A stretch of 64,000 nucleotides of DNA from Polytrichum commune (lineage: Eukaryota > Streptophyta > Polytrichopsida > Polytrichales > Polytrichaceae). Shown here one piece after another: positions 11,493-24,604 of this stretch. Made by a program: the position numbers and the translations under genes. Below the pieces are notes generated by a model. The model saw only the letters and a program-made list of their open reading frames with translations, had not been told where the DNA came from and searched no databases. Each line of letters opens with the position of its first letter. The stretch's first letter is position 1. The DNA lies in contig OX485805.1 of the NCBI GenBank assembly GCA_950295325.1, positions 11,658,501 through 11,722,500 of the forward strand, given 5' to 3'.

Positions 11493-14424
11493 TCACTGGA
11501 TACCCATGTATCTTGAAAGTGGCACCTGGGAGACAGACTCAAAGAGTTGAGGCAACGAAGCCACTCGAGGTAGATTCATAAGCAAATCCCCTGTAGAACT
11601 GTTCTTGCTGAGGCACTGCATGACTGAGTTGAATGAGGGTTCCAACATAGTGTTACATTTCAATAACCTACTATTAGTGTCAAAATTGTTGTCAACCTGT
11701 CCATTGTCTGTTCCCATGCTTCGTCCAACATAATAACCATAGTTTCCGTCCACAACAGGGAAACCGTCAAAAGGAGGCTGATTTTGAGGGCCTGTTTGAA
11801 AGTCTCTGGCTATGGCATTCTGCATGGAGCCCATCCGGGCTGCAAGGAGGATTGCTTGTTCATTAGAAAGTGAAGCAGAGGAATCACCTAGCAACACTTG
11901 CGCAATCTCATCCAAGATCTTTCGATTTGCAGCTGACACACCACCATCACCAGAGTGCGCATTCACAGATGGCTTCATCTCATGCATGTCATAAGACAGT
12001 GATGAGTAGACAGAATCAACAGGGAAAGGAGAGGAGGTGTTTAACTCGTCTCTCACATAATACTCCCCGCTGCCACTGTCACTGTCACCACCTTCCTCAC
12101 ATCCACGAATCTCCATGACTGTTACATAGACAAATCCCATGTTTAGTTTAGAACCACAACTTGCAATAGATGAGATGTTCAATAACAGATACTACACACA
12201 ACCAAATCAGTGCAGGACTAAGAACAGAAACAAAAGGGTAGAATAATTACCGGAGCTTGGGGAAGACGTCTCATTGCGATGCATGTCTATCGACCCCATT
12301 TCTGGCTCCATCTCAGGAATTACCCCAGAGCTACTCATCCTCCCTTGCAAAGGGGAGTATGGAGACAAGGGGGAGTGTGGCTGATCATTGTATCCCTCAA
12401 ACACTCTAGTCAAAGGGCTTCGAGACTTTGGACGCAGAGCGGATTGACCTTCAAAGGCAGAATCGCTCGAGTCATAATGTGGACTTGACCCTGATAGAGT
12501 TCCATCCACTAAAGCCTTGAGGCGAGGATCGCACTGCACTAACTTTTCATAGTGTCTGTTTAGAACACCCTCAGGAAACTGCAAGTAGTGACACCTGGGT
12601 ACAAAAGAATACACAATGCATGTGTTAAAGAAAATTCCACTGGTGATGAAATACCACATACTCACCAGTCACAGCTCTGAAAACAAGCACTTTCTACCCA
12701 AATTTGTCAAAAGAAACAGTGACAACTACACAGTACACAGAGGTAAGCTTACAATGGTAAAAAGTAATCTAGAAGGTTTTCAAATGAAATGCACCACAGG
12801 AGTAGAGACGTACTTTTGAATACTTGCTTGACCACCGGTGAAGTCTGTAGTCGCCTGCCAAAGGGTATGTTTCCTGGGCTGAGGATTTGTCTCTTTGAAG
12901 AACAGAGGAGGTCGAGACACCTGAAAAGAAAAGAAGCACACTCATTACAACTTTGCTAATGAGAAGTCTAACTGCGTATACAAATGAAAATTTCACATCT
13001 AAAGTTACTACTTGAAAATAAAGTTCATACCTCTATCTCAAGAGAGCCAGGTAAGTTCTCAGGGCAAGTAGCCTTCATAGCCGAGATGTCAGACCACTGA
13101 ATCTCGATCTTGCTTTTGAGGCCACTATCCAAGACCTCCCACACAAGCTTGCGCTTTGCGTAGTAGCACTTGGCCACCAGATCTCCTTCGTATCTGGATA
13201 CACGCTGATAAGAAGAAGGGAAAAGCACTTATTAGCTTGTATGAAAGGGAGAATGGACATGCCTTCAATAACAAAGAATTCCTTCAACTCGAAAGAAGTA
13301 AAGTGAACCTCAGTTATGATGTTCAACAGTGTAGGCAACATATGACACTCACATCTTTCAATGAATTGAGAAAAACAACAAGACTGCATAGCGATGAGAC
13401 TCCCAGAATTTCATGTGTAGACCTACCTCCCATGATCCAATCTTCAAAGTAGATGCAGGAAAATTTGATGCCTTAAGCTTGTCCTGGGCTGCAGAGCCGG
13501 TTGGGGCCAAACACTTCCCAATTCTAGACTTAGGGAACCCTTGAGCAGAGTTCTCAGATTCCGCAGATGGCACACAAGCACTGTGTTGCAACTGCAAAGA
13601 GATGAGATCCAACAGCGACGGGGTCTTCTTCAAAGTCAGGCCCAAGGGGCTGGGCTCCTCCAAGGGGTTACAAGGGGCAGAGGGGACAGAAACCGGAGTG
13701 GGGGGGAGCATTTGATGGCTTTTCCTCAGTAAGGATGGTTGAGGGTACCGATTGTTGGGTAGCACAGATCCATCTCCACTGACATGATCCAGTGGAGATG
13801 GTGAAAAGGGGGAGGGAGCTGCACGTCCATGACTCTGCGACAAATGAAAGAAAACAATAAGACCTTCTAGACAATGTGAAATATAGCTAGGTACAGAACA
13901 TATTCTTTGTAGGTATACACGCCCCTTACAACAACATATCCTGACATCATGAATAGAACTGGAAGAACTGAAATAAGGCAATAATTTACCCCATAGGCAC
14001 CAAGGAAAGCAATGAATTGCTATTACTATACAGTTCACAAGAAAAATTTATCAGTCAATTCAAAATGAACTTCGAATTTCCCGGAAAAACGCACCTGTAA
14101 TAAAGTTGAAGGATGCGAGTCGTGAAGCTTGTAGCGCTTGCGACCATGCAGGTAGAAATCATAGTCTGCACCTTCACTCTCTGATACACGATACTGCTGA
14201 GGTTCAGGCTTGGGATGGGAAATTAATGGCACTTGATGCAGGTGCATACCTTCACTTGTTGGGTTGCTACCTGAATCGTTTACCGAAATTCCTCCACCAC
14301 GATTCTGCCATTCAGGTAGAGCTGCATAACCCGGGGCTGCCACAGCTGAGCCAGGAAGCTGCTCTCTAAGCGGCCCTGCAGGTCTCAACTTCGTGTGCGT
14401 TGCAGGGGGCACATATGCCACCAT
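11493..14424 (-). CDS. ASG1/TRF-like plant nuclear protein, 662 aa, six coding exons
   Basis: Coding exons on the minus strand are 14424-14095, 13834-13427, 13204-13031, 12920-12814, 12594-12251 and 12118-11493 (stop TGA at 11495-11493). All five introns are GT-AG, 110-260 bp, and phases join exactly to give 662 residues. The conserved core spans residues 247-367. It holds LVAKCYYAKRKLVWEVLD, then SKIEIQWSDI, RPPLFFKETNPQPRKHTLWQ, DFTGGQAS and HYLQFPEGVLNRHYEKLVQC. I recognise this block from the land-plant family that includes Arabidopsis ALTERED SEED GERMINATION 1. Members carry TRF-like or helicase-like database names without an established biochemical activity. A basic GRKRYK at residues 94-99 could be a nuclear signal. 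The sequence after the core is Ser/Pro-rich (SPLSPYSP). A conserved C-terminal helix-like segment contains ILDEIAQVLLGDS at residues 522-534. Start ATG is 14424-14422, the first in the open frame. Confidence 0.9.
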
Positions 14425-15825
14425 CCCTTTAAAAACCGCTACCTCTCCTTGGAAACGGTTTCCGCTACCGTGGAAACCGGTACCTTTCTCCGTTCCTTTT
14501 GCTGAATTAAAACACTGTCAAGCCCAGATTGTCCCCTCCACAGCCCCTCTGCCCCTTCTTAGATACTCCTCACAATATACAACTGATAGAAGCTGTAGGA
14601 ACAGCTTTCTTAATAGAACTTGAATTGTTCAAGTTTTTATTGAGCCAATTCTTGCATAACCCGTTAGCGGAAAAGATCTTCCACCCCCTCTACTAAGATT
14701 AACCAAGTGCGGCGACGAGAGTCTAGAGGTCCACGCAGCATGGCCTCAAAAAGTTAAAAGAAAGGGGGCTCCTCTGAGTAGTCACGAGGACGGCTTTCGC
14801 CGAGCTTGGATGCTTAACGGAAATCTACTGGACAATCGAGCATACTAAACTCACAAAAGAAAGATGGAAGAAGGCCTCGAAGAGAAGTGAACGCTCAAGA
14901 CAACAGATTGCAATTTGACTTCCTTTCTATAAATAAGCGTTGAAAAAGTCAACAAGAAAGCGAGGTTCGAACCACCATGAACGACAAACGGATGCAATAT
15001 ATACTTCTGTCTCCACTGCCAGACACCAAATGCTTGACAAAGAGAAGCGAAAAGAAGCGGCAACTGCGAAAAGACGCAACACTAGAATGGCTAGAGGCGG
15101 AGGCAACGGACACAATTCCTCGATATAAGTATGCTCAAGGCAGCGGCGGCAAGACTAAATCGCCAAAAAGGAGCACCAAATCACATCCACCTGTAGTATA
15201 AGAGTAACTTAAGAAGGAGAGGACCGCAACAGTAGACTGTACCCGCAGCAGGTGATAGATATGCAAGCTTCCTAACCCCGTCACGTACACGACAAAGACA
15301 CGAAAGCCGCACGAAGGCAACACAAACGTACAGCCTCGATCGAATCCGCACAACGAGCAGCAACCTCAATTGAGCTCTCTCACGAAATCCGAGCACCGCT
15401 TCGATCTGAATACTAGGCCGTGACAAATCGTCAGCAAGAGACGAGAAATCGGAGTGGAGAAACTGCGAGGGGACACAAACGAGGGTATGGCAACCAGGGT
15501 AAGCTCTAGCAACGGCGTCGGATGTCCAAACGCGAAAAGGGTAGGCTCGTTGGAACGGCGGCGGAGGAAGGCAACTCGAGAAGGAATCGCCTTGAGCGCA
15601 ACGGATCGGTGATGGCGGAGAGCAGGCAAGCAAAGAGTGGGGGGGTAGGGGGGGGGGGAGGGGGCGGGATCGCGTGAGCAGGAGAGCGAGAGAGCGAGAG
15701 CAACGAGCGCAGGAAGGCGAGGGAGACGAAGAGGGTTGGAAAAGATCTCACCGGCCCCCCTTCCGTCTATTTGTTGTCGCCAGGCCGGGCAGGCTAGAGG
15801 CAACACTGCCTGCCCGCGGGCAGGC
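14425..15825 (-). promoter_or_regulatory. Putative 5' UTR and promoter zone of the ASG1-like gene
   Basis: This stretch upstream of the start codon is clearly GC-richer than its surroundings. On the minus strand it carries CT-rich tracts (CTCTCGCTCTCTCGCTCTCC near 15680-15700), typical of plant 5' leaders. Overlapping minus-strand frames at 15.2-15.8 kb are low-complexity by-products of this composition, not supported genes. A leader intron is plausible, but I cannot fix its ends. No TATA box was identified with confidence. The transcription start is probably between 15.2 and 15.8 kb (inference). Confidence 0.45.
15809..15824. other. 16-bp perfect GC palindrome
   Basis: CCTGCCCGCGGGCAGG is its own reverse complement and abuts the 11-bp tandem array. 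It could be a dimeric protein-binding site or simply part of the GC-rich upstream zone. Confidence 0.6.
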
Positions 15826-15902
15826 GCCAGCGTAGGGCCAGCGGAGGGCCAGCGTAGGGCCAGCGTAGGGCCAGCGTAGGGCCAGCGTAGGGCCAGCGTA
15901 GG
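15826..15902. repeat. Seven-copy 11-bp tandem repeat
   Basis: The unit GCCAGCGTAGG begins at 15826, 15837, 15848, 15859, 15870, 15881 and 15892. Only copy 2 differs (GCCAGCGGAGG). Near-perfect identity means recent expansion. It lies at the outer edge of the GC-rich leader of the ASG1-like gene, so copy number could affect that promoter (inference). Confidence 0.95.
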
Positions 15903-16284
15903 GCACCCCTCAAAGGCGACGCGATGGATGGAGTTTCAGGATGAATCTCGTCCACTTTGTGGAATGAGGATTCCCATCACTTGGCCCCTAGTGGATGGAT
16001 GAATGAGTGGGGGAGTTTCCTCGTGGGATCCCTCCATCATACAACCAATGCCCTTGGTGGCCAAATTTCTACCAATAATATTTTATTTTATTTTCTATGA
16101 AGAAATCCTCGAACAACTTTGCAAGACCAAGGCAAGGATCCATTTGAATGGTACACAACACTAAAATGGTCCTACCTAATTTGGGTTACCATTACATTTT
16201 ACATGTTGTTATGCCAAGAATATCATTTGTTTTACCAAGTGAGTGATTTCATGTTCCTTGACATGCATACTACACTAAACAATC

Positions 16285-16450
16285 TTTTAGGGCCACTTCA
16301 CACACAAGATTGAAGACCAGTGACCATTACAGTCTCAGAGCTCTCATTGGTTGAAAAGTCGGAGGAGTGTCGAAGTTCGCTTTCCACTAGAAGGTGAAGG
16401 CCCTCTAAAGGCACAAATCTACATGGACTCCTACATGAGAAACCATGACA
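16285..16450 (+). mobile_element. Truncated T1 MITE (Harbinger type)
   Basis: Starts with TTAGGGCCACTTCACACAC and continues with diverged matches to the 34,803-35,304 element, including CTCTCATTGGTTGAAAAG and ACATGGACTCCTACATGA. The far end is missing, so this is a decayed fragment. Confidence 0.65.
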
Positions 16451-16689
16451 GTCAACATTTGCCATTATTATTTAAATATTTTTGTCCAACACTGATTTTT
16501 CTAGGACATATAGTTAAAGATAGGATAGAGGGTCTTCTCTCCCACAACTCCAAGTTTTTGGAGCTTGCTAGTATGTGTATCAGTAGTAGATATTTCTTTT
16601 GATTGAATTTTTATGTTAAAAATTTCATCAATGGCAAGATTCTCATAAGATGGTAGTGGTTCTGACATCCGACAATGAAGCCAAAACTA

Positions 16690-17430
16690 TCATTGAATGA
16701 CATGGGATCATCAAAATTGTAATCCCAAAATTCACATTTTGTGTCAACAATATTTTTGTGAAATGAATTTCAAAATTAATAATCTTCTCATCCAATTATA
16801 GGTGCAAAAATTGAAATGTGAGATCCATCAATTGCTATGATAATATGAGAAATTTCACGAAGAAGCTTAAATTCTTGTACTTAAACATTAAACTGAACTA
16901 GACTTTGAAATTGCACAAAAGTCCATTACAAATGAATTCTTGCCCATCTACAAGATTTTCTCAATTTTCTTTTAAATTATACTTTCGACCACCCTATATA
17001 TCACTCCTATAGGGTACAACATATTCCTAGCCTCAAGCCTTTGTAATGACATTGCAACTCTACTCTCGATTAAAAGAAACTTGAATGTATTATGAGATAC
17101 ATGAGTTTTTTGCTTTAAATTTTTTCCATACACTACAATGTGTCACACTCTCAATGCGAATGCTAAAATTCATGGCATTCTCTCATTCTCCATTGAGTGC
17201 CAATGTGTGCATATCAAGCACATGTTTTACAATCAAGTGCAAACATTGATATAAATCCAATACAACAAGGATCCTCCCTCTTCTCTCTCTTCTCTCAAGA
17301 TGGTTCATCGTATTATTCTTTCCTTCCTTACCAATGTAAAATAAATTATAGATGTATATATATAACACAAGTGGGGTAGGCTTGCCTCTCTTTTCCCACC
17401 AAGAAAATACACTAGAAATCCCAATCAATA
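16690..17430 (-). pseudogene. PIF/Harbinger transposase relic
   Basis: Reading the minus strand from about 17,390, the frame gives LIVKHVLDMHTLALNGE, matching the N-terminal part of the 51.9-kb transposase (MLVKHVIDIQALILQGEWE). Farther on, after several stops and frame changes, come ISHIIIAIDGSHISIFAPII (the first catalytic Asp, in AIDGSH) and a CEFWDYNF-like block corresponding to CMFWNYEF. The gene is broken by multiple stops and has lost its C-terminal part. It resembles the 38.8-39.9 kb relic more than the 52-kb copy. No terminal inverted repeats were found around it. Confidence 0.75.
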
Positions 17431-18981
17431 AACCTCATAACATTCCACATGCTAGAGATATATTAAAATCCTAATAAATAAATTCCCACATATTTTAATT
17501 AAAAATGCTACCATAGATGACATTTATATAGATCTTGTTTATTCAAAGCCTTGAAGCACACTCTCAAATTCGATGATGATGGCCTTCAGGGCATCGAGGG
17601 GTTTAGACGGATCAGGTAACACGACACACAAGCCAAATTAATTGAAGCAGCATCAAGGAACAAACTTCAACCTCAAGCTGTGTGCCCTAATTCAGTGTGT
17701 CTTTTGGAATTGTATAGGTTCTTCTATGCACGCCAATATTCTAATACCAAGTATTTTTCCAATTATATATCTAATATTCTTAGTTGAAACACATGAGAAA
17801 GATGGAATAGGAGTAGCAAAAATCCTCGGTTATAGTCATTTCTCAAGTGCACAACAAGGATTTGACCACATACAATTAGGTACCGTTACTCGAGGCAATG
17901 AGTGTATTGTTGTATTTATCAAGGAATTATTGATGTATTTCATTATTATAGAGGAATTCCAAACAACGAAAGGTACATTAAAAGTAGACAATCCCATCAT
18001 AAGTATAGTAGATAGGTATAAAATGTGAGCCATTACTTTTTTGTAGAACTAATGTAGGGGTTGAAGTTTAGGATCTTAGGGTTTATATTTAGTGTGATCA
18101 ATTTCGCAAGAGGTTGTCAACTTTTGAGGTTATCATTTATTTATTTTAATACATGTAGAGGATTTTCTTTGTGCTCGTGCACAAACTCCTATAAAAGCGG
18201 GTGTTGTATTATTTAGCACACAATTATTTATTTATTTGGTGAATACACCTACACTTTTATAATGCATATAGTATATGATATTTTAGTTGTTGGTATGGTT
18301 GTGTATAATATGCAAGCGTGATGTGGTTGTGTTTTGTCTAAAGCCTCTATGAAGTTCATGACTTCATGAATTGTGTTTGCAATGGTAAGTATGGACATGG
18401 ATTTTGAATGTATGCAACGGTATGTATGGATATGGATTGCTTTTTATTACTCAAAAGGAATATAGACTGCAACAAATTACATTGCATGGAAAATATGAGT
18501 AATGATAGGGTGCAAACAAATAGGTCATCTTATACATCTAAGTAATCCTAGGGAACCTCTAATTCATGCCTTGGAAGCAAATTTCCCTAAACAAATACCC
18601 ATGTTGCACGTGGCGCACAAAAACCCTATAGAGTGACCCACTTGTGCTTGACACCTTGATGAACAAGAATTCGACACCTATCACAAATTAACAACCATGT
18701 GAAAAATATCATTGGGTCTATTTCAATGGAAAAACCATGACAACCCAACACCATAAAAAAATTTTGACGATTTGAATGACGTTTTCCTTGCTTAGAAATG
18801 GTACTTGTTCCGTCTCTTGTAAAGAAACTTGATTACGTTCACCTCGAGGATTTTCTCAAATAAGAGTGTAAATTGTACTTGAAGCAACTATTCACACCAC
18901 TATAATGCAAGACGATTGTTGGTTACTACATTTCGAATCATAGACTTGTCATTGAAAATGGGCAATGATTGACTATCTCTA
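17431..18981. other. Intergenic; nothing convincing
   Basis: AT-rich. A plus-strand frame of 128 codons (17642-18028) has no recognisable domain. The sequence contains many generic AT-rich words and I cannot support a gene or a bounded element. Confidence 0.5.
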
Positions 18982-19275
18982 CACTAGTACAAAACTATAC
19001 CAAAAACAACCGCAGTCTGTTTGACCAACCTAATCCGCAGTCGCTAAACGAGTGCACTTTTTTTGGGTTAAAAGACTAAAATTCTAGGAATTTGGGGTTG
19101 TGTAATATATTTTTGCAAAGGTCTTGAAAATACCTTTCTAGCGGTATGTTACACGCCCCGGGACTTTAAAAATTATAGTCGCAAAACAAAAAAGACAAAA
19201 TTGTAGTTGTTTGGCGACTACATACGAGGCTGGTCAAAAGAACCGCAATTGATTTTGGTTGCACTATTTTAGGCA
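18982..19275. mobile_element. Degenerate inverted-repeat MITE
   Basis: The left part, starting CACTAGTACAAAAC and holding AACCGCAGTC, TTTGACCAACCT and GCAGTCGCTAAAC, has an inverted counterpart in 19,200-19,275. There the reverse complement reads TTGCGGTTC, TTTTGACCAGCCT, then GTAGTCGCCAAAC. Arms are about 70 bp and diverged. The CACTA start suggests a CACTA-type deletion derivative, but the right end is not clear. Confidence 0.5.
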
Positions 19276-19629
19276 TGGTTTTCTACAAATTCTATTTATA
19301 GAGTTAACACATTAAGCCATTCTCGCTCTTGTAATGTAGTTGAGAACGAGGCACACTTTGTGTTGGAGTGTCCTCCATATAACTTCATGAGAGATACGTT
19401 TTAGTAGTTATTTGAGAACGTGGTATTAAGGAGTTTGAAGGCTTTCTTTCAATTGGACCATCAAGGCAATATTAGTTCTATTTCACGCACTCCACCACCC
19501 TCCGCCACTCTAAGATAATAGCCAGTTCGACACCATCTTGATGTACTTCAATCTCATTAGCCTTTTGCCTTCTTGGACTTTTAAATCCATTTCATTTCAG
19601 TTCTTACAAGTACATGAATTACTCCGATT

Positions 19630-19965
19630 AGTGCATGCTACTATTTGGAGTTGCGTAGTGCAATAATGTCTTACTTCGGAGTCCATTTTTTACTGATGAA
19701 AGTTCAACAAGTTGTTTGGGCATTACAGAACATGAATGACTTTGTTTGGTAAAATATCACAGTCTCGTTAAATAGGTCAAGCATTGCATGTAACTCCAAA
19801 CACAAACATGCCTTAATTGCCTCAAACCCGTTTCTCATGCATTCATTCCTTGTGTTTGTTTCAAATATTCTTGACATGCAACTAGGAAATCCATATCCAA
19901 TAAAATGAAGCCATTGTGCAGCAATGAGGAGCTGGTCTACGTCAAACAATTTCCGCCATCCAGTG
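19630..19965. mobile_element. F4 hairpin-type MITE, degenerate
   Basis: Contains TACTATTTGGAGTTGCGTAG on the left and TGCATGTAACTCCAAACAC (inverted) near 19,785-19,803, with GTTCAACAAGTTGTTTGG and TTTGTTTGGTAAAATAT between. The same ordered words occur at 31.6, 36.9, 40.3, 42.7 and 61.8 kb. The minus-strand 81-codon frame here is a by-product. Confidence 0.6.
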
Positions 19966-21071
<1,106 letters not shown>

Positions 21072-21459
21072 ATTCAAGTATCTATAATGAGGATTTCACA
21101 TGTTTTGATACTGACAGGGTATGGATGTTTGAAGATATTTTTGTTTTCCATACCATTCGGATCTACATTACACACCATGCAAGAACCTAGACAAAATTTC
21201 CCTAATTTCAATATGATCTAGAATGGTATTGACCCACAAATAGATCAAATATACAATGATTCTCCCACCTTATCATATCCACCAAACAACAGTTATAATT
21301 TCACATGCCCACCTTGATTCATATTACAATTATGATATCCACAAGTAGGTCCATTCATCTAGTATATACAAATCCAACATTGGTTTCTAATGGTACGAGG
21401 TGCAACACTGAACTCTACTCACCATGAGACCAATCTCCTCCTCGTGGGATGTTACAATT

Positions 21460-21800
21460 ATGATACCCACGCGTAGGAGAGTTTGGGGCATAATCGGTTA
21501 GGATCCTAGTGTTCCCAAGACCAGCCGGTTACATCTTGACTTCTTTTAAGTTTCCTTCATTAGATTGAGGAATGTTATGTAAATACTAGTGTTGGGTGGG
21601 CATTAAGATCGTCACCAAATCTTTGCTAGTTATCATGACAAGTTTTAATTATTTAATTCTTTATGAAAAAGAAGAAGAATTGTGGTTCTCGAAATTTCAA
21701 ATAACCGGACTTGATTCATAACTACGGTTCTCGTAAATCAAACCCAGTCAAATAACCTTCTAAAAGATCACCAGTTCTTTGTCGGTTCTTTCATGAAAAC
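21460..21800. repeat. R1 dispersed repeat, long copy
   Basis: Begins near TTTGGGGCATAATCGG and carries GATCCTAGTGTTCCCAAGA, AGCCGGTTACATCTTGAC, TTCATTAGATTGAGGAATG, then degraded ACCGGTT-rich sequence. This order matches 8.38-8.61 and 31.86-32.09 kb. No coding capacity. A nearby stretch (21,900-22,010) repeats TGAACTGGTTATTT(G/C)TAAAAC twice. Confidence 0.6.
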
Positions 21801-22049
21801 CATAAAGTCTTTATTTATTTTTCGAAGTTATTTTTGAAAAAACCGAAAACCGAGCTCGGTAAATAAATAATACACCCGCTTGACACTGGTAAATACCTCT
21901 GAACGGGTCGGTCATCCTCCCCAAGTCTTGAATGTGAACTGGTTATTTGTAAAACTCAATCGTGTCATTCGACGTCTTGAAACATGAACTGGTTATTTCT
22001 AAAACGCAACCGTTTCATTGCCGCACTCGACTTGAGTCATCTCACTTTT

Positions 22050-22480
22050 AGTATTGAAATAAAACAACATACACGGGCCCACTAGTATGGATGAGAAACC
22101 ATGTCAGCTTTACATCCACCTTGCCCTTTTCGGGACTGCCCGAGGCCGCCACTCGCCTAAAGAGGCAAAAGCCGCCCCATGTGCATCTCATGCGCATGGG
22201 GACATGGAGACTCCACCCCATATGCATCATGGCCCCATACGATGACGACTCCTTCTCCTCCCCCAACCCACCACCCAATTCGCCACATCACCGCCACGTC
22301 ACCAGTCACAACGGGTGACATGTCACCCGTCGCGTCACTGCCGAAACCCACACCTGCCAGTCACTGTCTGCACTTTCCACCATCATGACAGGTCGTCCCA
22401 TGGGATACATGCCCACCCACATGTACATGGATCCATGTAAATAGACATGCCATTGTGGGCACATGCCTGCCATCGCCTCA
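22050..22480. other. GC-rich block, no recognised gene
   Basis: This block is richer in C than its surroundings and has overlapping short frames on both strands, none with a recognised domain. It could be a captured or decayed exon or a GC-rich transposon piece. The hairpin-forming GGGTGACATGTCACCC lies near 22,315. Confidence 0.35.
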
Positions 22481-22689
22481 GCAAAGGTATGCATACTTTT
22501 TAAAATAACAAATAAAATAAAATAACAAATAAATTGGACACTTAAGCTTAAGTACTTACATTTGGGTGGTAAAGTAGATGGGTGTACACATACTTGAAGG
22601 GTTGCCAATTCGAATCGAGTTGTTCTCATAAATTGGAGCTTGTATAAATATCTTCAAGTTTATCATCCAACTATACATTCTTGGGCTCC

Positions 22690-22985
22690 CTAAATGGTCA
22701 TGTAGGTCTCCCCCACCGTTCCAGTTCTGTTGACTATTCAGTCTTGAACGGTTGTCATAAGTTGAGAATGTAGTCTAATCTCTTTTGAACACATGTGTTT
22801 CTGGTATTCGTTCTTGGAGCCTCACCCAACCACATATTGTTCAAATACACGTGTCCAATCGAGATTAATAATCGAATTAGGCACATTTACCTTCTATGGC
22901 AAGATCTATAGGCAAGAACAAACACCAAAAAGACATGTGTTACAATGATTAGACAATGTGTTCAGAATATAAAAACCATTCCATG
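22690..22985. repeat. R2 dispersed repeat, inverted pair
   Basis: Near 22,770 the plus strand reads TAGTCTAATCTCTTTTGAA, ACACATGTGT and GTATTCGTTCTTGG. Near 22,915-22,975 the reverse complement reads AACACATGTCTTTTTGGTG and TTTGTTCTTG. Two R2 copies therefore face each other about 100 bp apart. Other copies are near 0.6, 2.7, 41.1, 49.5 and 59.1 kb. Just upstream (22,566-22,616) there are weak tRNA-like A- and B-box words, too weak to call. Confidence 0.55.
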
Positions 22986-23164
22986 ATCAATGTTCCACAT
23001 GATTGGTTGGCACGAATACGTGGACATGTTTTGACTCGGTATGCAAAGAGGAAGAAAAAGCTTCACTTTAACCTCGTGTGAATTTTACCTCCACTATGAT
23101 CCTCAAACTTGGCGGTGACACCCCACTTGATTTGCACGCGGATGAGGCAAGTGCCGATCCGACT

Positions 23165-24005
23165 CACCAGTTAGAATAATACGTGGAGTTGGTAGTGCCC
23201 ACAATGAGGAATACACTATATCAATGAAGGCTCATTAGGGAGGGCCTATACCCGTTGGCCGGGTGGGGTTGGAAGTGCTCACATGCATAGGGTCACAATA
23301 TACCAAAGAAGGCTCACTAGGCAAAGGGCCCCTAGGCTTAGCCCAACCTAAAGTAGTAGGGGTCTTCCGGACAGGGGGCCTATACCCGCTGGCCATGTGG
23401 AGTTGGAGGTGTTCACGAATATAGGGCCACGATATACCATTGAAGGCTCATTAAGCAGGGACTTCGGCTTAGCCCACCCTGAACTAGTATAATTCTTCCG
23501 GGTAGGGGCCTATACACGTTCACCATTGGGGACCTATACCCGTTGGTTGTGTGGAGTTGGAGGTGTTCACAATTGTAGGGCCACGATAATACCATCGAAG
23601 GCTCATTAGGCAAAGGACCTAGGCTTAGCCCAACCTAAACTAGTAGAAATTCTTCCAGGTAGGGGACCTATACCCGTTGTCTGTGTGGAGTTGGAGGTGT
23701 TCACAAATATAGAACCATGATATACCACTGAAGGCTCATTAGGCAGGGGCTTCGGCTTAGCCCAGCCTAAACTAGTCGAATTCTTCCGGGTAGGGGACCT
23801 ATACCCGTTTTCTGTGTGGAGTTGGAGGTGTTCACAAATACAGGACCACGCTATACCAATGAAGGCTCCTCAGGCAGGGGCGTAGGCATAGCCCAGCCTA
23901 AGCTTGTGGGCATCCTGAGGGCGGGGGCCTATACCCGCCGGCGCTGTGTGCAGCCGGAATCTTCCAGGTAGGGTACCTATACCCGTTGGCCGCGTGCAGG
24001 GGGTG
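23165..24005. repeat. Tandem array, unit about 131 bp, six to seven units
   Basis: The word CCTATACCCGTTGG or a close variant recurs with CTATA at 23,246, 23,380, 23,510, 23,534, 23,668, 23,799, 23,929 and 23,977. The main spacing is 130-134 bp, with two short internal duplications of 24 and 48 bp. Each unit also carries TGGAGTTGGAGGTGTTCAC, a GAAGGCTCATTAGGCA block, GGCTTAGCCCA(A/G)CCTAAAC and TTCTTCCGGGTAGGGG. This is a small GC-rich satellite. Units are visibly diverged, so the array is not very recent. The short frames inside are not genes. Confidence 0.9.
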
Positions 24006-24231
24006 TAATGAGGGGTCAGACGAGGCCCCACGTGTAACTTAGGGTCTGGAGGGAGTTGTTACTATGATGAAGGAGGAGCGCCGCATCATACCAACAACAC
24101 TCGGGGGACCCACACCCCACCCCACCCCACCACTCCTAAATTAACCCTAAACTAATGAGCGGCCACGTCAGCGTGGCCTTCTTATTTACCGACCGCTTGC
24201 AAAGGCAGCCGTTGCCGTTGGCGCCGTGGGA

Positions 24232-24255
24232 AACCATTAATTAATTAATTAATGG
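24232..24255. other. 24-bp AT palindrome
   Basis: A perfect palindrome made of ACCATT, then TAATTAATTAAT, then AATGGT. It could extrude as a hairpin and is not assigned to any element. Confidence 0.7.
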
Positions 24256-24358
24256 TATGGCCGCTCCACCTCAGACCAACACCGTCCGAATCCCTTGTTA
24301 CCTTGGCTTACTGCAAAAGGCGCCCGGGTTTCAGTCACAATTCGTACGGTGGAAAAGA

Positions 24359-24515
24359 GGGGGGGGGGGGGGTTTCTGGGACCATGGGTTTTTCGTGGGC
24401 CATGGCTTCGAACGACGCTCGGTAGTTGCGTTGCGGGAGCCTCGGAGGTCGTGTACCCACCCACACACAAACACACACACCGTTGGGCTTGGAAGTTTCA
24501 AGGGGGGGGGGGGGG
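24359..24515. repeat. Two G14 homopolymers flanking CA-rich DNA
   Basis: G14 runs occur at 24,359-24,372 and 24,502-24,515, with a CACACAAACACACACAC tract near 24,463-24,480. Overlapping frames here are low-complexity by-products. Runs this long may be miscalled in length. Confidence 0.85.
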
Positions 24516-24604
24516 AAGGGGCACTATGTTTCACCATTTAAGGTATCGAGAGCCGTCGTGTACACTATGTGGGAAGAGGGTCTACATTGGATACCTAGGG
24601 CCGC

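Noticed and set aside
15135-15806. Overlapping minus-strand frames of 70-150 codons
   Set aside because: They lie in the GC- and CT-rich leader upstream of the ASG1-like start, are Leu/Ser/Arg/Pro low-complexity, and overlap in all three frames.
17642-18028. 128-codon plus-strand frame
   Set aside because: No recognisable domain and AT-rich composition typical of surrounding intergenic DNA; an opposite-strand frame of similar quality overlaps it.
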